From the NCBI RefSeq assembly GCF_945605565.1, contig NZ_OX216966.1, forward strand, positions 1,167,001 through 1,231,000: a DNA stretch of 64,000 nt, given 5' to 3'. The position numbers were made by a program, and so were the translations under genes. The DNA is from Paenibacillus dendritiformis (GTDB taxonomy: Bacteria; Bacillota; Bacilli; Paenibacillales; Paenibacillaceae). The notes under the pieces were generated by a model, which was given only the letters and a program-made list of their open reading frames with translations, had not been told where the DNA came from and ran no database searches. Positions 44,301 through 52,859 of the stretch are shown piece by piece (positions within the stretch are counted from its first letter, which is position 1; the number at the start of each line of letters is the position of its first letter).

Positions 44301-45659
44301 TTAGCTGAGGACGCGGCGGAGCGCCCGCTCGGTGCGGGCAGCGATGTCGCGGACATCGTCCGGCTTGGCGCACAATGGAAGCCAATAGTAGAGGGTGTCC
44401 CCGAGCGGGCGGAGAATCAGTCCCTCCTCGAAGCCCGCCTCGTACATGGCCGCCCCGATGCGCCGCTCGGGCGGGAAGGGCTGGCGGCGTTCGGCATCCA
44501 GGTACAGGTCGAACGCCGCCACGAGCCCAAGCTGCCGCACATGGGCGACATGCGGCAGGCGGGCCAGGCCGCGCAGGGCGTCCGCCAGCGCGGCAATGGT
44601 AGCCTGCGCCCGTTCGAGGACGCGCTCCTCCTCGAACAGGCGCAGCGAAGCCAACGCCACGGCGCACGCCACCGGATTGCCGGTGAAGCTGTGGCCGTGG
44701 AAAAAGGTCTTCGCCGCGTCATCGTCATAGAACGCGGCGTACAGCTCCTCGCGGCACAGCGTCGCCGCGAGCGGCATGACGCCGGCGGTCAGCCCCTTGC
44801 TGAGACACAGGATATCGGGGCTGACCCCGGCATGCTCACAGGCGAACATGACGCCCGTTCGCCCGAAGCCCGTCGCCACCTCGTCGGCGATGAGGTGGAC
44901 GCCGTAGCGGCTGCACAGCTCGCGCACGCCCTGCAGATAGGCGGACGGCGTCATAATCATGCCGCCGGCTCCCTGCAGCATCGGCTCCACGATCAAGCCT
45001 GCGATCGTGTCGCCCTTCTGCTCGAACAGCTCGCGCACCGCGGCGAGCGCCCGAGCCGCCACCTCGCGTTCGCCATCGGCTCCCGCGGTGCGCGCCTGCC
45101 GCAGATCGGGCGCCGGCAGGCGGTGGCCGTGGAACAGCAGCGGCCGGAACAGCGCGTGGTAGCGATCGACCCCGCCCACGCTCACCGCGCCCAACGTGTC
45201 GCCATGATAGCTCCCGTCCAGGTACGCGAACGTCGTTTTCTCCGTTCGCCCGGTATGCTGCCAATATTGGAACGACATTTTGAGCGCCACCTCGACGGCC
45301 GTCGAGCCGTTGTCGGAGTAGAACACCCGCGTCAGCCCTTCGGGCGTCAGGCGCACGAGCTGCTCGGCCAGCTCGATGCCCGGCGCATGCGTCAGCCCGC
45401 TGAACATGACGTGGTCGAACGCGTCAAGCTGATCGCGAATCGCCGCCTTGATGCGCGGATGGCCGTGCCCATGCAGATTGCACCACCAGGAGGATACTGT
45501 ATCATAATACCGCCGACCGTCCGCATCATAGAGGAAGAGGCCTTCGGCCTTTTCGATCAGCACATGATCGCGATTGGCGTAATCCTTCATTTGCGTAAAC
45601 GGATGCCATACATACGCCCGATCCTTGTCAAGCAATTCCCGCTTCAGATTCTTTTCCAT
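44301..45659 (-). CDS. bioA: Adenosylmethionine-8-amino-7-oxononanoate aminotransferase
   Basis: PLP-dependent class III aminotransferase of biotin synthesis (KAPA to DAPA, SAM as amino donor). The 452 residues include the BioA-typical VWHPFTQMKDY. The PLP-binding Lys is in LCLSKGLTAGVMPLAA and the Asp in LIADEVATGFGRTG. ATG 45659 follows AAGGAG. A BirA-like operator lies about 50 bases upstream. No other bio gene is in the window, so the rest of the pathway is elsewhere or the strain uses bioA alone for salvage. Confidence 0.93.
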   Translation of the reverse strand: MEKNLKRELLDKDRAYVWHPFTQMKDYANRDHVLIEKAEGLFLYDADGRRYYDTVSSWWCNLHGHGHPRIKAAIRDQLDAFDHVMFSGLTHAPGIELAEQLVRLTPEGLTRVFYSDNGSTAVEVALKMSFQYWQHTGRTEKTTFAYLDGSYHGDTLGAVSVGGVDRYHALFRPLLFHGHRLPAPDLRQARTAGADGEREVAARALAAVRELFEQKGDTIAGLIVEPMLQGAGGMIMTPSAYLQGVRELCSRYGVHLIADEVATGFGRTGVMFACEHAGVSPDILCLSKGLTAGVMPLAATLCREELYAAFYDDDAAKTFFHGHSFTGNPVACAVALASLRLFEEERVLERAQATIAALADALRGLARLPHVAHVRQLGLVAAFDLYLDAERRQPFPPERRIGAAMYEAGFEEGLILRPLGDTLYYWLPLCAKPDDVRDIAARTERALRRVLS

Positions 45660-45710
45660 GGAACCCATCTCCTTCGTGTTCGGTAAGTCCGTAAACTTCT
45701 CTGCATTTGA

Positions 45711-45745
45711 ATGTAAACCGTATAATCTAAATATAAGGTTAACAA
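45711..45745 (-). promoter_or_regulatory. BirA-type biotin operator upstream of bioA
   Basis: Read on the minus strand, TTGTTAACC and GGTTTACAT are arranged as an inverted repeat with a 17-base AT-rich spacer (TTATATTTAGATTATAC). This matches the general BirA operator plan, and the spacer could contain the -10 box. It is placed to repress bioA when biotinyl-AMP-bound BirA is present. Confidence 0.72.
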
Positions 45746-45974
45746 ATGATGAAAATAGAGACAATACCTATCGGCAAACGGCAGGGGGATGCTCCCGCGG
45801 CGGATAGGTTTTGGGTACCGTGGAACCGGCCGCTCATGGCCTGTTCTGCTCCTCGGTCTCCAGACCGAGACATAAATTATTCCGCAGCATGAATGCGATT
45901 TCAGGCGGCGGACGCTTCAGGGGAAGAGGAGCGCCATGTATGCTCATAGATAGAAGAAGGAGGAGGGAGAAGCG

Positions 45975-46928
45975 GTGAATCGGGTAGTGTATGAGGTCGA
46001 ACAAGTGAACCAGCTCTATAAAAAGGGAAAGGTCAAAGCGAATATCGACATTTCGCTCCAGGTGCAGGAGGGCGAGATTTTGGGTGTTCTCGGCCCGAAC
46101 GGCGCAGGCAAATCGACCTTGATCAAGCAAATGATCGGACATTTGAAGCCGACGTCGGGCTCCGTGCGGTACGAAGGAATCGACGTCAGCCAGCAGTCGA
46201 AAAGGGTCGCGCAGCAGGTTGCCTATTATTCGCAGGAGCCGCATGTGCTGTCCTCGCTCCGGGCGCGCGAAGCGCTCGTATTCACCGGGCGGCTGCGGGG
46301 GATGGCCAAGGCGGAAGCCGAGCGGCAGGCCGAGGAGCTGCTGGAACTTATGGGGCTTGCCGATAAGGGAGGGAAGCTGCTGCGGCAGTTATCCGGCGGC
46401 CAGCGGCGGATGGTTGGCATCGGGACGGTCATGATCGGCCGGCTGCCAGTACTCATATTGGATGAGCCCACGAATGAGCTCGACCCGGCCAATCGGCGGC
46501 TGGTCTGGAATCTGATCAAGGAGCGCAATAAGCAGGGCGCTACCGTCATTCTCGTCACGCATAATGTGCTCGAGGCGGAGCAGGTCGTCGATCGGGTCGC
46601 GGTGATCAATCACGGCCGGCTGCTGGCGAACGATACGGTCGCGAAGCTGAAGCAGAAGGTCGATCAGCGCCTCAAGTTCGAGCTGACGACGGAATTCGGA
46701 CGCCGCGAGGATACGATGCGGGCGATGGAGCGCTGGGGGAAGATGCACAGCAACGGAGAGAACCGGCTCATCCTGCTGGTGAACAAGGAGGACGCCACTC
46801 AAGTGCTCGATTATATCGTCCATTCTCCGGAATTGCCGATTGAGGAATATGCCGTGAAGCCGCCAAGCCTGGAGGATGTCTATTTTCATATTGACCAAGA
46901 GGTTGAAAAGGAGGTGATGGGAGCATGA
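45975..46928 (+). CDS. ABC-2 type transporter ATPase
   Basis: ATPase of 317 residues in the CcmA/drug-exporter group. Walker A is GPNGAGKST, the signature is LSGGQRRMVG, Walker B is LPVLILDEPTNELD, and the H loop is VTHNVLEAEQVVD. A C-terminal extension of about 90 residues is typical of ATPases from ABC-2 exporters. GTG 45975 follows GGAGGGAGA. The stop overlaps the start of the permease gene (ATGA). The 315 bases between bioA and this gene hold the bio operator; no separate gene is seen there. Confidence 0.92.
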   Translation: MNRVVYEVEQVNQLYKKGKVKANIDISLQVQEGEILGVLGPNGAGKSTLIKQMIGHLKPTSGSVRYEGIDVSQQSKRVAQQVAYYSQEPHVLSSLRAREALVFTGRLRGMAKAEAERQAEELLELMGLADKGGKLLRQLSGGQRRMVGIGTVMIGRLPVLILDEPTNELDPANRRLVWNLIKERNKQGATVILVTHNVLEAEQVVDRVAVINHGRLLANDTVAKLKQKVDQRLKFELTTEFGRREDTMRAMERWGKMHSNGENRLILLVNKEDATQVLDYIVHSPELPIEEYAVKPPSLEDVYFHIDQEVEKEVMGA

Positions 46929-47731
46929 ATCCGGCGATTACTCCACATCCGAATTCGGAAGCGGCATCCGCTCCGCTGCAAGGTCCGGGCCGCGCGCTGA
47001 CCGAGCTGTCCATCCTGTTCCGCATTCAATTCGCCATCATCCGGGACAGTTGGGCGTGGGTGCTGCTGATGGCGACGATGTTCCCATTGACGACGATGAT
47101 GTTCATGACCTTTTTCACGGACAATCCGAGCGAAGAGATGATTACTCGGATCATTGCGGGCAACCTGATTTTCGGGGTCATCGTGATGGGGATGAACAGC
47201 ATGGGCCAGGAGATTTCATGGCAAAAGCATCAAGGGCACTTTACGTACTACGCTTCGCTCCCGATCTCCAAAATGAGCTTCGTCATCGCCAATCTGCTGC
47301 GCGGCTTGATGAGCACGCTGCCGTCTACGGTCATTTTGGCCGTCATCGGAAGCGTTGGCTACGGCATCGCCTTCCAGGTATCTTGGGGACTGCCGGTCGT
47401 CATTATTTTGTCGCTGGCCAGCGTCGTCGGCATCGGGGTGTGCCTCGGCTTCTGGTCGCCGAATCACCAGCTGACGAACATGATCTGCCAGGTGCTCATG
47501 ATGTTCATTACCTTCCTGTCCCCGGTCATGATGGATATTCAACAGCTTCCGCTGCCTCTGCAGTGGGTGTCGTATCTGTTCCCGACCACCTACGCGGCGG
47601 ATGCGATGCGCACCGTCCTGCTGATTGGCTGGACCGACGGCGTCATGTGGAACTGTATTGTCCTGCTCGCCTACAGCATCGTCACCTTGTTCGTCATTAA
47701 CAAGCTGGTAAAATGGCGGGTGAGCGAGTAG
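46925..47731 (+). CDS. ABC-2 type transporter permease
   Basis: Membrane subunit of 268 residues with six helices (ABC-2 fold), coupled to the preceding ATPase by a four-base overlap. The family segment LSPVMMDIQQLPLPLQWVSYLFPTTY (read as the loop before the last helices) is visible. Such pairs export antibiotics, lipids or polysaccharides; nothing nearby tells which. No terminator is obvious before acpS. Confidence 0.9.
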   Translation: MNPAITPHPNSEAASAPLQGPGRALTELSILFRIQFAIIRDSWAWVLLMATMFPLTTMMFMTFFTDNPSEEMITRIIAGNLIFGVIVMGMNSMGQEISWQKHQGHFTYYASLPISKMSFVIANLLRGLMSTLPSTVILAVIGSVGYGIAFQVSWGLPVVIILSLASVVGIGVCLGFWSPNHQLTNMICQVLMMFITFLSPVMMDIQQLPLPLQWVSYLFPTTYAADAMRTVLLIGWTDGVMWNCIVLLAYSIVTLFVINKLVKWRVSE

Positions 47732-47912
47732 ACGGCAACATGTGCGCGGCAGCCTCGCAGGAACCAACCTCTCAGGAACCGAACGGGCCATGCGGAATCG
47801 GATGCAACACCACCAGCCCGCTATGCCGGAGGTAAGCTTGCTTCTTACGGCTTCTCAGTTGTATGCTCTCTATATACATTCAAGTGTAACCGAAAAGAAA
47901 GGAAAGAGGTTC

Positions 47913-48317
47913 GTGATCTACGGTATAGGGCATGACATATTGGAGCTGAAACGGGTTGCCCGCCTGTTGAATGGCTCAAGCGGAGAGCGCTTCCTGCAGC
48001 GGATCTTGACTGAAGGCGAGCGGGAGGCGCTCGCGCAGCGGGAAGCGCGACGTGCGGAGTGGGTCGCCGGACGGTTCGCGGCGAAGGAAGCCGTCGTGAA
48101 GGCGTTTGGCACCGGAATCGGGCCGATGATCGGCTTCCTGGATATCGAAGTATTGTCCGATGCGCTCGGCAAGCCGCATGCCCGTCTAAGCGAGGCAGCC
48201 TGGAGCCGGCTCGGCCTATCCGGCGCCTCCTGCCGCATTCACGTCAGCATCTCCCATCAGCCAAGCCTCGCCTCGGCGCAGGCGATCGTGGAGCAGCTGC
48301 CGGAAGAGGGCGGCTGA
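47913..48317 (+). CDS. acpS: Holo-[acyl-carrier-protein] synthase
   Basis: Transfers the 4'-phosphopantetheine arm from CoA to apo-acyl carrier protein. The 134-residue protein has the two AcpS motifs GIGHDILELKRV (Asp ligand of Mg) and WVAGRFAAKEAVVKAFGTG. GTG 47913 is chosen because AAAGGAAAGAGG lies just upstream and the conserved IYGIGHD begins there; the longer upstream frame lacks a site. Confidence 0.94.
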   Translation: MIYGIGHDILELKRVARLLNGSSGERFLQRILTEGEREALAQREARRAEWVAGRFAAKEAVVKAFGTGIGPMIGFLDIEVLSDALGKPHARLSEAAWSRLGLSGASCRIHVSISHQPSLASAQAIVEQLPEEGG

Positions 48318-48517
48318 CACCGGCCTCTGGCGGCCTGCTCGGCCGTCGCATAGCTTCGCATCGGCGGGCGAAGCCCCGTTCCCCGTTCCAGGGGGGCGGG
48401 GCTCTTTGGTGTAAACAGGCGTATATTGCAATCTCATGGGGCTTCCTCCATAATGGGGGTAAATTCCAATGCGTGGCGACGGATAATCACCGTGGGAGGA
48501 AATGAATACAAATACCG

Positions 48518-50266
48518 ATGACAAAACAAAAACGCACTTGGAGCCTCGCGAAAAAAGTGTATTGGACGACGGCAGTCGGTTTTTTCTTATTCACGGCATT
48601 GTTCATGGTGCTGCAATTGATGTTCTTCGAGCCGTATTCCCTGAGGGTACGGGCCAATGAACTGGAAAAGGAATTCCGCAGCATGTACGAGGAGCTGGGG
48701 GATGACAAGGTCGATGCCGTATGGATGAAACGCATCGCATCGTTCGACATGGAGCACTATTCCTTAACCGGGGTTGTCGTGAAGGATGGGCGAACGGTCA
48801 ATGTTTTCCTGGGCAGCCGGCCGCAAGCTGCCGTTCCGATACGTGTCGAGAGCGACTTTCATATTTCGCTGTATCCGACCTTGCCCGGCTCCGAGATTAC
48901 GCTTCCGGCGCCGGCAAGACCGTCCTCCTTTTCCGGCAATGCGCTGGGCGTGAAGGTGCCAGACGGGAAGGTTCCGGGCGCGAAGATGGACGGGAAGGAG
49001 CCGCATGCAGGAGAAGGCATGATTCCGGGTATGCCGGTCCAGCCTACAAAGTGGTTCGGTCCGGAGACGCTGCGTTTGAAATCGGTGCTGCAGGAGAAGC
49101 TGAAGGACATGCTGCGCAAGCCGCTGCGGGAAGGGATTGCCGTCGAGCTCTACGATCGGGGAATGACCGGGAATCAGAATGAACGGGTGTGGGCCGCGAT
49201 GGCGCCCATGCCGGACAATGGAGGCAAGCAGCAATATATGATAACGGTATCCACGCTGCAGCCCGTCTCCGATGCGTCCTCGCTGCTTAGCGGGTTCTAC
49301 CGCTACTTCTTCCTGGCGGCGATCGTGCTGCTGCTTGGCTTCGCTTTTCTGTTCACGCGCATGATCTCCCATCCGCTCGTCAAGCTGAACGAGATGGCGA
49401 AGCGGCTGGCCCGCCTTGATTTCTCCGCGCGTACGGAGATGAAGCAGCGCAAGGATGAGATTGGAGAATTGGCCACGACCTTCGACTATTTGGCTACCGA
49501 GCTGAACGGCATGATGGGGGAGCTGCAGGCGGCGAATGAGCAGCTGCAGCGGGATATCGAGAAGGAGAAGCAGCTGGAGCTGCTGCGCAAGCGGTTCGTC
49601 GCCAACGTATCTCACGAGCTGAAGACGCCGGTCAGTCTGATCCAAGGCTACGCGGAAGCGCTTCGCGACAATGTAGGCCAAGGGGCGAAGCGGCATAAGT
49701 ACGCCTCGGTCATCGTGAACGAAGCGGAGCGGATGTCCCGCCTCGTGAAGGATCTGCTGGATCTGTCCCAACTGGAGAGCGGGCACTTCGATCTCTGGTG
49801 GAGCAATGTTCCGCTGCGCTCCACGCTTGCGTACGTGCTGCAATTGGTGGAACCGTTTGCAACGGGGCGGGTGCTCCGGTTGGACTGGCTGCCGGAGGAT
49901 GAGGTTATGGTGCGCTCCGATCCTCAGCGGCTGGAGCAGATCGTGACGAATGTATTGACGAACGCGATTCGCCACACCCCGGAGGGAGGGCGGATCGACA
50001 TCCGGGTGCAGAGCGGCGATGAGCCCGGCTTCGTCCGGATTGACGTCTGGAATGAAGGCCAACCGATTGCGGAAGAGCATCTTCCCCACGTGTGGGATGC
50101 ATTCTATCGCGCGGATGCGTCAAGCAGCCGCCAGGGGGGCGGCAACGGCATCGGCCTGTCGATTGTCAAGCATCTGCTTGACCGGCATCAGAGCCGGTAT
50201 TCCATTGCCAATACCGATGGCGGCGTTATGCTGACCTTTACGTTGCCGGTCGCGCCAACCTCGTGA
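48518..50266 (+). CDS. Orphan sensor histidine kinase with extracytoplasmic sensor domain
   Basis: Two-helix sensor kinase of 582 residues. The first helix (about 12-34) and second helix (about 262-284) enclose a ~225-residue extracytoplasmic domain with a Gly/Lys/Pro-rich segment (about 140-175). A HAMP domain and coiled coil follow, then the H box HELKTPVSLIQGYAEAL (H366). The HATPase region has the N box NVLTNAIRHTPEG and the G2 box GNGIGL. GGGAGG lies about 14 bases before ATG 48518. No response regulator gene is adjacent on either side, which is unusual for this EnvZ/VanS-like architecture. The signal is unknown. Confidence 0.88.
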   Translation: MTKQKRTWSLAKKVYWTTAVGFFLFTALFMVLQLMFFEPYSLRVRANELEKEFRSMYEELGDDKVDAVWMKRIASFDMEHYSLTGVVVKDGRTVNVFLGSRPQAAVPIRVESDFHISLYPTLPGSEITLPAPARPSSFSGNALGVKVPDGKVPGAKMDGKEPHAGEGMIPGMPVQPTKWFGPETLRLKSVLQEKLKDMLRKPLREGIAVELYDRGMTGNQNERVWAAMAPMPDNGGKQQYMITVSTLQPVSDASSLLSGFYRYFFLAAIVLLLGFAFLFTRMISHPLVKLNEMAKRLARLDFSARTEMKQRKDEIGELATTFDYLATELNGMMGELQAANEQLQRDIEKEKQLELLRKRFVANVSHELKTPVSLIQGYAEALRDNVGQGAKRHKYASVIVNEAERMSRLVKDLLDLSQLESGHFDLWWSNVPLRSTLAYVLQLVEPFATGRVLRLDWLPEDEVMVRSDPQRLEQIVTNVLTNAIRHTPEGGRIDIRVQSGDEPGFVRIDVWNEGQPIAEEHLPHVWDAFYRADASSSRQGGGNGIGLSIVKHLLDRHQSRYSIANTDGGVMLTFTLPVAPTS

Positions 50267-50281
50267 CCGCCATCAACACAA

Positions 50282-50321
50282 AACGCAGACAGGATCGTAC
50301 TCCTACGCTTCCGTCTGCGTT
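50282..50321. terminator. Hairpin between convergent kinase and cytochrome genes
   Basis: AACGCAGAC and GTCTGCGTT form a perfect 9-bp stem with a 22-base loop; the minus strand has TTTT after it. Confidence 0.65.
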
Positions 50322-50373
50322 CTGCCTGTCCGGCCGGCAGCCGTGCCTCGACCTCGGCTTGAGCCGTGCCTCG

Positions 50374-50715
50374 CTACTTCTTGCCGGCCAGCCATTCGGC
50401 GACCTTGTCAATGTCGTCCGGATCGATATTGCGCTGCGCAGGCATGCGGCTGCCCCCGTTATTGATCGTATTCACGATGTCTTCCTTCGACAGACGTTCC
50501 CCGACCTTTTGCAGGTTCGATTCCGGCCCCATCAAGCCTTGCAGTGAATCGCCGTGACATTGCATGCAGCGCTGCTTGTAGACGGCGACGGCTTCCTCCG
50601 GCCCTTCCAGCGTAGAGGCGGACGACGATCCGCCGCAAGCGGCGAGCAGCATGCTGATTCCGAGCAGCAGCGCTCCGCATGCCGCGGCGCGCGCCGATAA
50701 TTTGCGTGTGCGCAT
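50374..50715 (-). CDS. Lipoprotein cytochrome c (CccB/c551-like)
   Basis: Small membrane-anchored c-type cytochrome of 113 residues on the outer face of the membrane. A signal peptide ends in the lipobox LLAACG (Cys27). The heme motif is CMQCH (Cys50, Cys53, His54), and the distal Met is probably M91 in SRMPA. It carries electrons to terminal oxidases; in Bacillus CccB (c551) feeds caa3-type oxidase. The gene stands alone. Its maturation would need System II proteins not seen here. Confidence 0.92.
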   Translation of the reverse strand: MRTRKLSARAAACGALLLGISMLLAACGGSSSASTLEGPEEAVAVYKQRCMQCHGDSLQGLMGPESNLQKVGERLSKEDIVNTINNGGSRMPAQRNIDPDDIDKVAEWLAGKK

Positions 50716-50832
50716 GGAACCCTTCCTTTCCCGTACTTTCCGAATTGTCTATGATCTTGTACTCAGTATAGGAAAGGAATTCCTCAAAAAGCAAGCTTTC
50801 CGCCGCAATGTTGCAGAAGGTTCACAACTGGC

Positions 50833-51309
50833 CTACAGCTTCATGCCCATCCGGCTCTTGTAGCGCTTGATCAAAATTTGCGTCTCCACGCTCATAATAC
50901 CGGGAAGGGGGTACAGCTTCTCTTGCAGAAATTGCTCCATTTCCCGGTTTGAAGCGAACAGTCCATGCATATGCAGCTTGCTCGGGCCCGTCATATGATA
51001 CAGGCTCGTCACGCAGGGCTCATTCGCTAATTGCTCTGCGACCTTCATCAAGTATTGGGGCTCCACCTCGACATTGAAAAAAGCCGACACCCGGATGCCC
51101 AATTTTTCCGGATTGATGACGATCGTGAACTTCTCCAGCAACCCGTCTTCCATCATCGCCTGTACCCGGGCCTGCACGGCCACGCGGGACAGGTTGACCT
51201 TCTTGGCCAGATCGGTATACGAGATCCGGCTGTTGCTGTGCAGCGCCGATAAAATCATCTTATCAATCTCATCGAGCGATGAAGCGGGGATATCGTCGAA
51301 GGAGAACAT
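50833..51309 (-). CDS. Lrp/AsnC-family transcriptional regulator
   Basis: Regulator of 158 residues with an N-terminal helix-turn-helix ([20 protein letters not shown], then [15 protein letters not shown]) and a C-terminal RAM (amino-acid-binding-type) domain. AGGAGGTG lies five bases before ATG 51309. The gene starts 21 bases after the DUF1634 gene and is therefore probably the last member of the TauE-DUF1634-Lrp operon. It may regulate that operon in response to an amino acid or sulfur compound; this is inferred from position. Confidence 0.88.
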   Translation of the reverse strand: MFSFDDIPASSLDEIDKMILSALHSNSRISYTDLAKKVNLSRVAVQARVQAMMEDGLLEKFTIVINPEKLGIRVSAFFNVEVEPQYLMKVAEQLANEPCVTSLYHMTGPSKLHMHGLFASNREMEQFLQEKLYPLPGIMSVETQILIKRYKSRMGMKL

Positions 51310-51330
51310 GCGAACACCTCCTGAAGTTCG

Positions 51331-51705
51331 TTAACCTGCTCTGCCCAACGCCAGACTTATCAGCAGTATGACGAAGACGAGCGATGTGATAGCGACATAC
51401 ATATAGTCTTTCTCTTTGGCAAAGACAAAAATCGAAATAAAAACCCGCACGACCGGGGTCATGATGAGAAGCAGCAAGCCGCCCATCATAATCGCATAGG
51501 CTCTGCCGGCGGCGATGCCTTGTATAATCGCCGTGACGGTGGTCGGATATTCGCCCTCCGGATAGCCGCTCACACCCGTAACAAGGAACATGATGAGTCC
51601 GGTCACAATGACAGCTGCGCTCGTCAGGACGCCGATTCGCAAAAACGAGCTGACCGCGGCTTCGACATCAAGCATTTGCTTCTCTTTATCCTTCGGTTCG
51701 TTCAT
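51331..51705 (-). CDS. DUF1634 membrane protein
   Basis: Three-helix membrane protein of 124 residues in the DUF1634 family, which is regularly found beside TauE/SafE transporters. The ATG at 51705 overlaps the stop of the TauE gene by four bases (ATGA), so it is translationally coupled. Possibly an accessory subunit of the transporter; the function of the family is not known. Confidence 0.85.
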   Translation of the reverse strand: MNEPKDKEKQMLDVEAAVSSFLRIGVLTSAAVIVTGLIMFLVTGVSGYPEGEYPTTVTAIIQGIAAGRAYAIMMGGLLLLIMTPVVRVFISIFVFAKEKDYMYVAITSLVFVILLISLALGRAG

Positions 51706-52541
51706 CCTTGACCACCTATCCCTTGTATAATCATTTGGATGGCGACATAGGCCAGTATCGGCACGAACAGCTTGCGAATCGTTTTGTTTTTCAAGCGCTG
51801 CATAATGCGCGTGCCCAGGGTGGCTCCAATCAAGACGCCGAGTGCGACTGGAGCGGAGATGACGGGATCGATGTCGCCGCGGAACAGGTAGACGCCGGCG
51901 CTGGCCGCTGCCGTTACCCCCATCATCAGATTGCTGGTTGCGCTGGATACTTTGAGCGGCAGCTTCATGAACAGATCCATAGCCATCACCTTGAAGCTGC
52001 CGCTGCCGATGCCGAGCAGGCCCGAGATGACGCCTGCGCCATACATGACGCCGAAGCCGCCGTATGGGTTGGCCACGGTATAGTGCACTTTCTGCTGAAT
52101 CGCTTTGTCATAATAATGGCTGTGCAGATTCAGCTTTGTCGCCAATGGATGGGGTTCGACTTCGGTCGGCAGATCGGACTTGGCCTTCTTCAGCATGGCC
52201 AAGGCAGAGTACAGCAGCAGCAAGCCGAAAATGACATAGAGCCAGTCAGGCGCGATAATCGCCCCCAAAAAAGCACCGGTAATCGCGCCCACCGTCGTCG
52301 CGATTTCAAGAAACATGCCGACGCGGAGGTTCGTAATCCGGTCCTTGATATAAGCGATGGCAGAGCCGCTGGACGTCGCGATGACGGAGATAATGCTGGC
52401 TCCGATGGCATGATTGATGTCGACGCCGAACAGCAGCGTCAATGCGGGAGTGACGATAATGCCGCCGCCAAGCCCAAGCACGGATCCGACGATTCCGGCG
52501 AAGACGGAAATCAGCAGCATTTCAAAAGCAAAGAGAGTCAC
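51702..52541 (-). CDS. TauE/SafE-family anion exporter
   Basis: Eight- to nine-helix membrane permease of 279 residues. Characteristic Gly-rich motifs are GSVLGLGGGIIVTPALTL near the N-terminus and GLLGIGSGSFKVMAMD in the second half. TauE/SafE proteins are thought to export sulfite, sulfoacetate or similar anions; actual substrate unknown. It heads a three-gene minus-strand operon. Upstream, an inverted repeat GATATAT-14-ATATATC lies at 52642-52669, a possible operator about 100 bases from the start. Confidence 0.88.
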   Translation of the reverse strand: MTLFAFEMLLISVFAGIVGSVLGLGGGIIVTPALTLLFGVDINHAIGASIISVIATSSGSAIAYIKDRITNLRVGMFLEIATTVGAITGAFLGAIIAPDWLYVIFGLLLLYSALAMLKKAKSDLPTEVEPHPLATKLNLHSHYYDKAIQQKVHYTVANPYGGFGVMYGAGVISGLLGIGSGSFKVMAMDLFMKLPLKVSSATSNLMMGVTAAASAGVYLFRGDIDPVISAPVALGVLIGATLGTRIMQRLKNKTIRKLFVPILAYVAIQMIIQGIGGQG

Positions 52542-52641
52542 GAACGCATCTCCTTTCTAAGATAGTATAAACGGAGGCCAAGGAGAATTATTTTGTCGAA
52601 AAAACAGCGATATTCCATCGTTACGAAATAAAAACTCCCTG

Positions 52642-52669
52642 GATATATTACGATGTGTACAAATATATC
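52642..52669. promoter_or_regulatory. Inverted repeat upstream of the TauE operon
   Basis: GATATAT and ATATATC are separated by 14 bases in an AT-rich 318-base gap between the TauE operon and mutY. It could be the site of the Lrp-type regulator encoded in the operon. No gene is seen in this gap. Confidence 0.4.
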
Positions 52670-52859
52670 ACATAATGACTTCGTTTTGTTGGTGATTTCG
52701 AAAAATTACTTTCTATTTTGTGTGAGTCTTGTTCGAAGACCTATCAGACTGGGGCAAAAAAGCGGGGGAAGGGATTGAACAAATGCGTAAGGTTGTTTAT
52801 CGTTAAGATCGTTAAAAAGTAATATCCTTAATTTTAACAAACGAGAACGGGAGGCCGTC

